The position numbers and the translations under genes were made by a program. Shown here one piece after another: positions 61,723 to 64,000 of a DNA stretch of 64,000 bases (positions are counted from its first letter, which is position 1; each line of letters starts with the position of its first letter). The notes beneath the pieces were generated by a model. It was not told where the DNA came from. It ran no database searches and worked only from the letters and a program-made list of their open reading frames with translations. This stretch comes from Branchipolynoe longqiensis (lineage: Eukaryota > Annelida > Polychaeta > Phyllodocida > Polynoidae): assembly GCA_030323885.1 (NCBI GenBank), contig CM059188.1, forward strand, positions 109,108,644-109,172,643, in the 5' to 3' direction.

Positions 61723-61924
61723 CATAATATATATATTTTATATATCTGGGATATTTATATAATTCCTCCAGTGTGTGCAGCACGAGGGGGGAGGGGCTGC
61801 CCACCAATTATACCGGCATCTGAAGTGGGGGGGGGGGGGCGTCAAGGAGGAATAGATATACACACTATATGTTCCCCTTGCATTTATGTATAGTATAACT
61901 AGTTATGCACATATTATTTAGGTT

Positions 61925-63135
61925 GCAGGGCCTCGCCTATAACCACCGGCGGTGGGTGGGCGCTGTGCTGCCTGCACTACCTCGGCTGCTGCTCCGGTGA
62001 GCCGCTGGCTATCCTCCACCGGCGGTGGGGTGGGCGCTGTGCCGCCTGTACTCCCCCGGCTGCTGCTACGGTGAGCCGTGGGCTATCCTCCAATCAGGAG
62101 GAAGCTTTCCGGGGGAGGCGACTTCGGGCGGCGCAGCCCCCACTCGGTCTCCAGTCGGTCGGAATTTTAACTTTTGAGTGTACCAGCCAGAGTATTATCT
62201 CACCCAACTATATATATGTATTCGTTGTTCCTCCCCAGAAGAATATAAATAATACTTGTATAATGCGCTATACATCACATATAGCCCAGATATATACAAA
62301 GCCTCCGATGCGACTGACACTGGTCAATATCCGGTGGAGGCGAGATGGGCTGAGATGGTGCCACCAGTAAGTGTTTACATCTTACGGCGTATAACAATAA
62401 TAATAAGTGATATTCCCTTCCATATCTTTATACTCGCATAATATCCCATATAGATTGGAGGACGGCAGTCAGTCAAGTAATCATTTTCTTGGTCCTTGTG
62501 CATTCTCATTGGATCCTGCAAGATGCGGGGAGGCAGAACAATCTTCCCTGAGAAGTGCATCATCATTCAGGGACTAGCCGGAAAGAAGTTGCCGTATAGC
62601 ATACACTATACATCACAGCAATCGACTGCCTACATATACCCGGCTACTAGATAAAGGATTCACCCTGTACTCGCAGTACACGGGTGAATACCAGCCCTAT
62701 GTAAAAGCGGTCGAAAATACGGGGAAATGAAAGCCTAAGTTCACAATCTAAGAAGCAACACTTATTCTTTATATATATATTCATATTTCCTCGCTACCTT
62801 TGAGTTGAAAAATATAATAAAACATCTAGTTTAATAAGATTTAAAAGTGAAATCGACAGCGTTCCATGGCCACCATCTTGTTTTTTTTGCATTCTCCCCC
62901 ATTTCACCAACTCTGTGCCGATATAAGTACCCATTTGATACTGGAGGCAGGCATTCTACTTCCTGTTCCATACTAAAGCTATTTTCGCCCGTATTTAGAC
63001 TATGTTGTCGTTCACCGGTGTACTACAAGTACAGGGTGAATCTTTTATCTACCCGGCTACACGCCAGCCCTGCCCCTTCCTGATTGTCCTCCCGCGTAAT
63101 ATGCGATTTTCTTAGCCGTTGTCCGTTGTTTGCAT
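61925..63135 (+). repeat. dispersed repeat R-C copy 2, split by element M9
   Basis: Inverse of 45806-46620. A-like part first ('ggtgggcgctgtgccgcctg'), then B-like ('gtaccagccagagtattatc'), then the extra part, continuing after M9 to 'ttttcttagccgttgtcc'. An internal ~85-bp duplication ('cggctgctgctccggtgagc' twice) is also seen in copy 1. Confidence 0.78.
62648..63051. mobile_element. TIR element M9, 404 bp, 9-bp TSD
   Basis: TIRs of 41 bp with four mismatches (TAGATAAAGGATTCACCCTG... and inverse TAGATAAAAGATTCACCCTG...). TSD CCCGGCTAC at 62639-62647 and 63052-63060. Copy 1 of R-C has a single 'gcagccgggtatata' at this place, i.e. the empty site. A 9-bp TSD would suit a MULE-like or Merlin-like element (inference). 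Confidence 0.9.
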
Positions 63136-63139
63136 TTGT

Positions 63140-63190
63140 TTGTTGTTGTTTTACGTCCTAGCAACATATAAGGGCATATCAGGACGGGGC
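63140..63190 (-). mobile_element. SINE-A tail fragment
   Basis: 'tttgttgttgttttacgtcc' to 'gggcatatcaggacggg'. Confidence 0.75.
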
Positions 63191-63403
63191 CGTTGTTTGT
63201 AGGATAGGTCCAGCCGAAATGAGGTGAGTGTCTCTAACAGCGCGGTTACTGCAGAATGAGTTATGCCAATATAATGACGGAGTATACTTATTGGTGTCTG
63301 CGTACCTTATACCACCGCGGGCCTGTTCTCCGCTGCGGGATTACATTATTTGTAGAGGCCTCAGCTACAGTAGTTGTTGTACAATGTGTTTTCACTCGCT
63401 TCA

Positions 63404-63600
63404 AATATCATCATCATCATCATCATCATGCTATCAGTCATGATGCGACAAAGACTGCTTTCATGACTTGACTGCCGCTCTCCATTTAGCTCTCTGCTGT
63501 GAGAGTGATGTCCATGAGTCGGTCTTAATGTCTCTCAGCTTCAGGTTTACATTTCATGAAAGCTGCCTCCTCCTAGCTGTCGGGGAGTTGTATACGGGTG
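63404..63600 (-). mobile_element. LINE 3' end with (ATG)n tail
   Basis: (CAT)n, then 'gctatcagtcatgatgcgac', 'aaagactgctttcatgactt' and 'tttcatgaaagctgcctcct'. More diverged from the other two copies. Confidence 0.7.
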
Positions 63601-63627
63601 GCACCCCTCGCGCCACACACATTGGAG

Positions 63628-63652
63628 GAATATATATATATATATGTGTATA

Positions 63653-63688
<36 letters not shown>
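63628..63688. repeat. (TA)n microsatellite
   Basis: Two TA blocks with a 'gtgtatatgaa' break. Confidence 0.93.
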
Positions 63689-63690
<2 letters not shown>

Positions 63691-63761
63691 GCCGGCAACA
63701 GTACAAAATAGACAAAGAATAAAACGTGGGTTGAGATATTCCTCGGTGCGAATGAACATAT

Positions 63762-64000
63762 AACCAGACGGGATGGCTGAATGAGTTAGAGCGTCCATCT
63801 CCCGTGTTGGTAGACCATGGGATCATGGGTTCGAACCCTGGTCGAGTCAAACCAATGACTTAAAAATTGATACTTGTTGCTTCCTAGCCAGGTGCTCGGC
63901 ATTATTAGGATAGGCCAAGGACTGGTTGGTTCAGTGTCAGGATAATGTGACTGAGTCCGATATCAAGTCATGGTGCTGGCTAGTTGCCATGAGTGCGCAC
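63762..64000 (+). mobile_element. SINE-A, runs off the window
   Basis: Head 'cagacgggatggctgaatga' with 'gatcatgggttcgaaccctg'. The body has a deletion before 'ttgccatgagtgcgcac', where the window ends. Confidence 0.85.

Overview
This is a eukaryotic, metazoan, gene-poor stretch. It has canonical splice sites, tRNA-derived SINEs, LINE 3' ends with target-site duplications, many TIR elements (MITEs) and microsatellites, and nothing that looks prokaryotic. One SINE at 6486-6712 has a body I recognise as widespread in molluscs, so a mollusc is the best guess; class and species cannot be told from this window.

The only host coding sequence I can support is one 43-codon exon at 555-683 (minus strand). 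It has clean splice sites and resembles the extracellular domain of a Cys-loop ligand-gated ion channel. The rest of the window is mobile DNA and its debris. The largest features are two Ngaro-type tyrosine-recombinase retrotransposons, both on the minus strand and from different subfamilies. Element 1 (11885-16909) has the split direct repeat layout A1-gag-RT/RNaseH-YR-B1-A2-B2, an intact RT/RNaseH, a stop inside gag and a one-base frameshift in the recombinase. Element 2 (28195-34072) has the same layout, intact gag and recombinase, a frameshift between RT and RNase H, and a truncated A1 that ends in a hairpin. It sits between two arrays of the same 9-bp microsatellite. Solo A-B repeats of these or related families lie at 8552-8876, 45806-46620 and 61925-63135.

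Layout: 0-3 kb is the exon and two tandem arrays; 3-11.7 kb is SINEs, MITEs and LINE ends; 11.9-16.9 kb is Ngaro 1; 17-27.9 kb is SINEs, MITEs and the first copies of two long inverted dispersed repeats; 28-34 kb is Ngaro 2; 34-53 kb is SINEs, MITEs, LINE fragments and simple repeats; 53.1-57.3 kb is a nested set of TIR elements carrying two very long microsatellite arms of opposite strand sense; 57.3-64 kb is more of the same, including second copies of the long inverted repeats.

One SINE family (called SINE-A here) has about 30 full or partial copies. Many insertions are nested, and several have readable target-site duplications or an intact empty-site copy elsewhere in the window, so relative insertion order can be worked out. 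All family names given to MITEs are inferences from TIR and TSD form; no transposase was seen.
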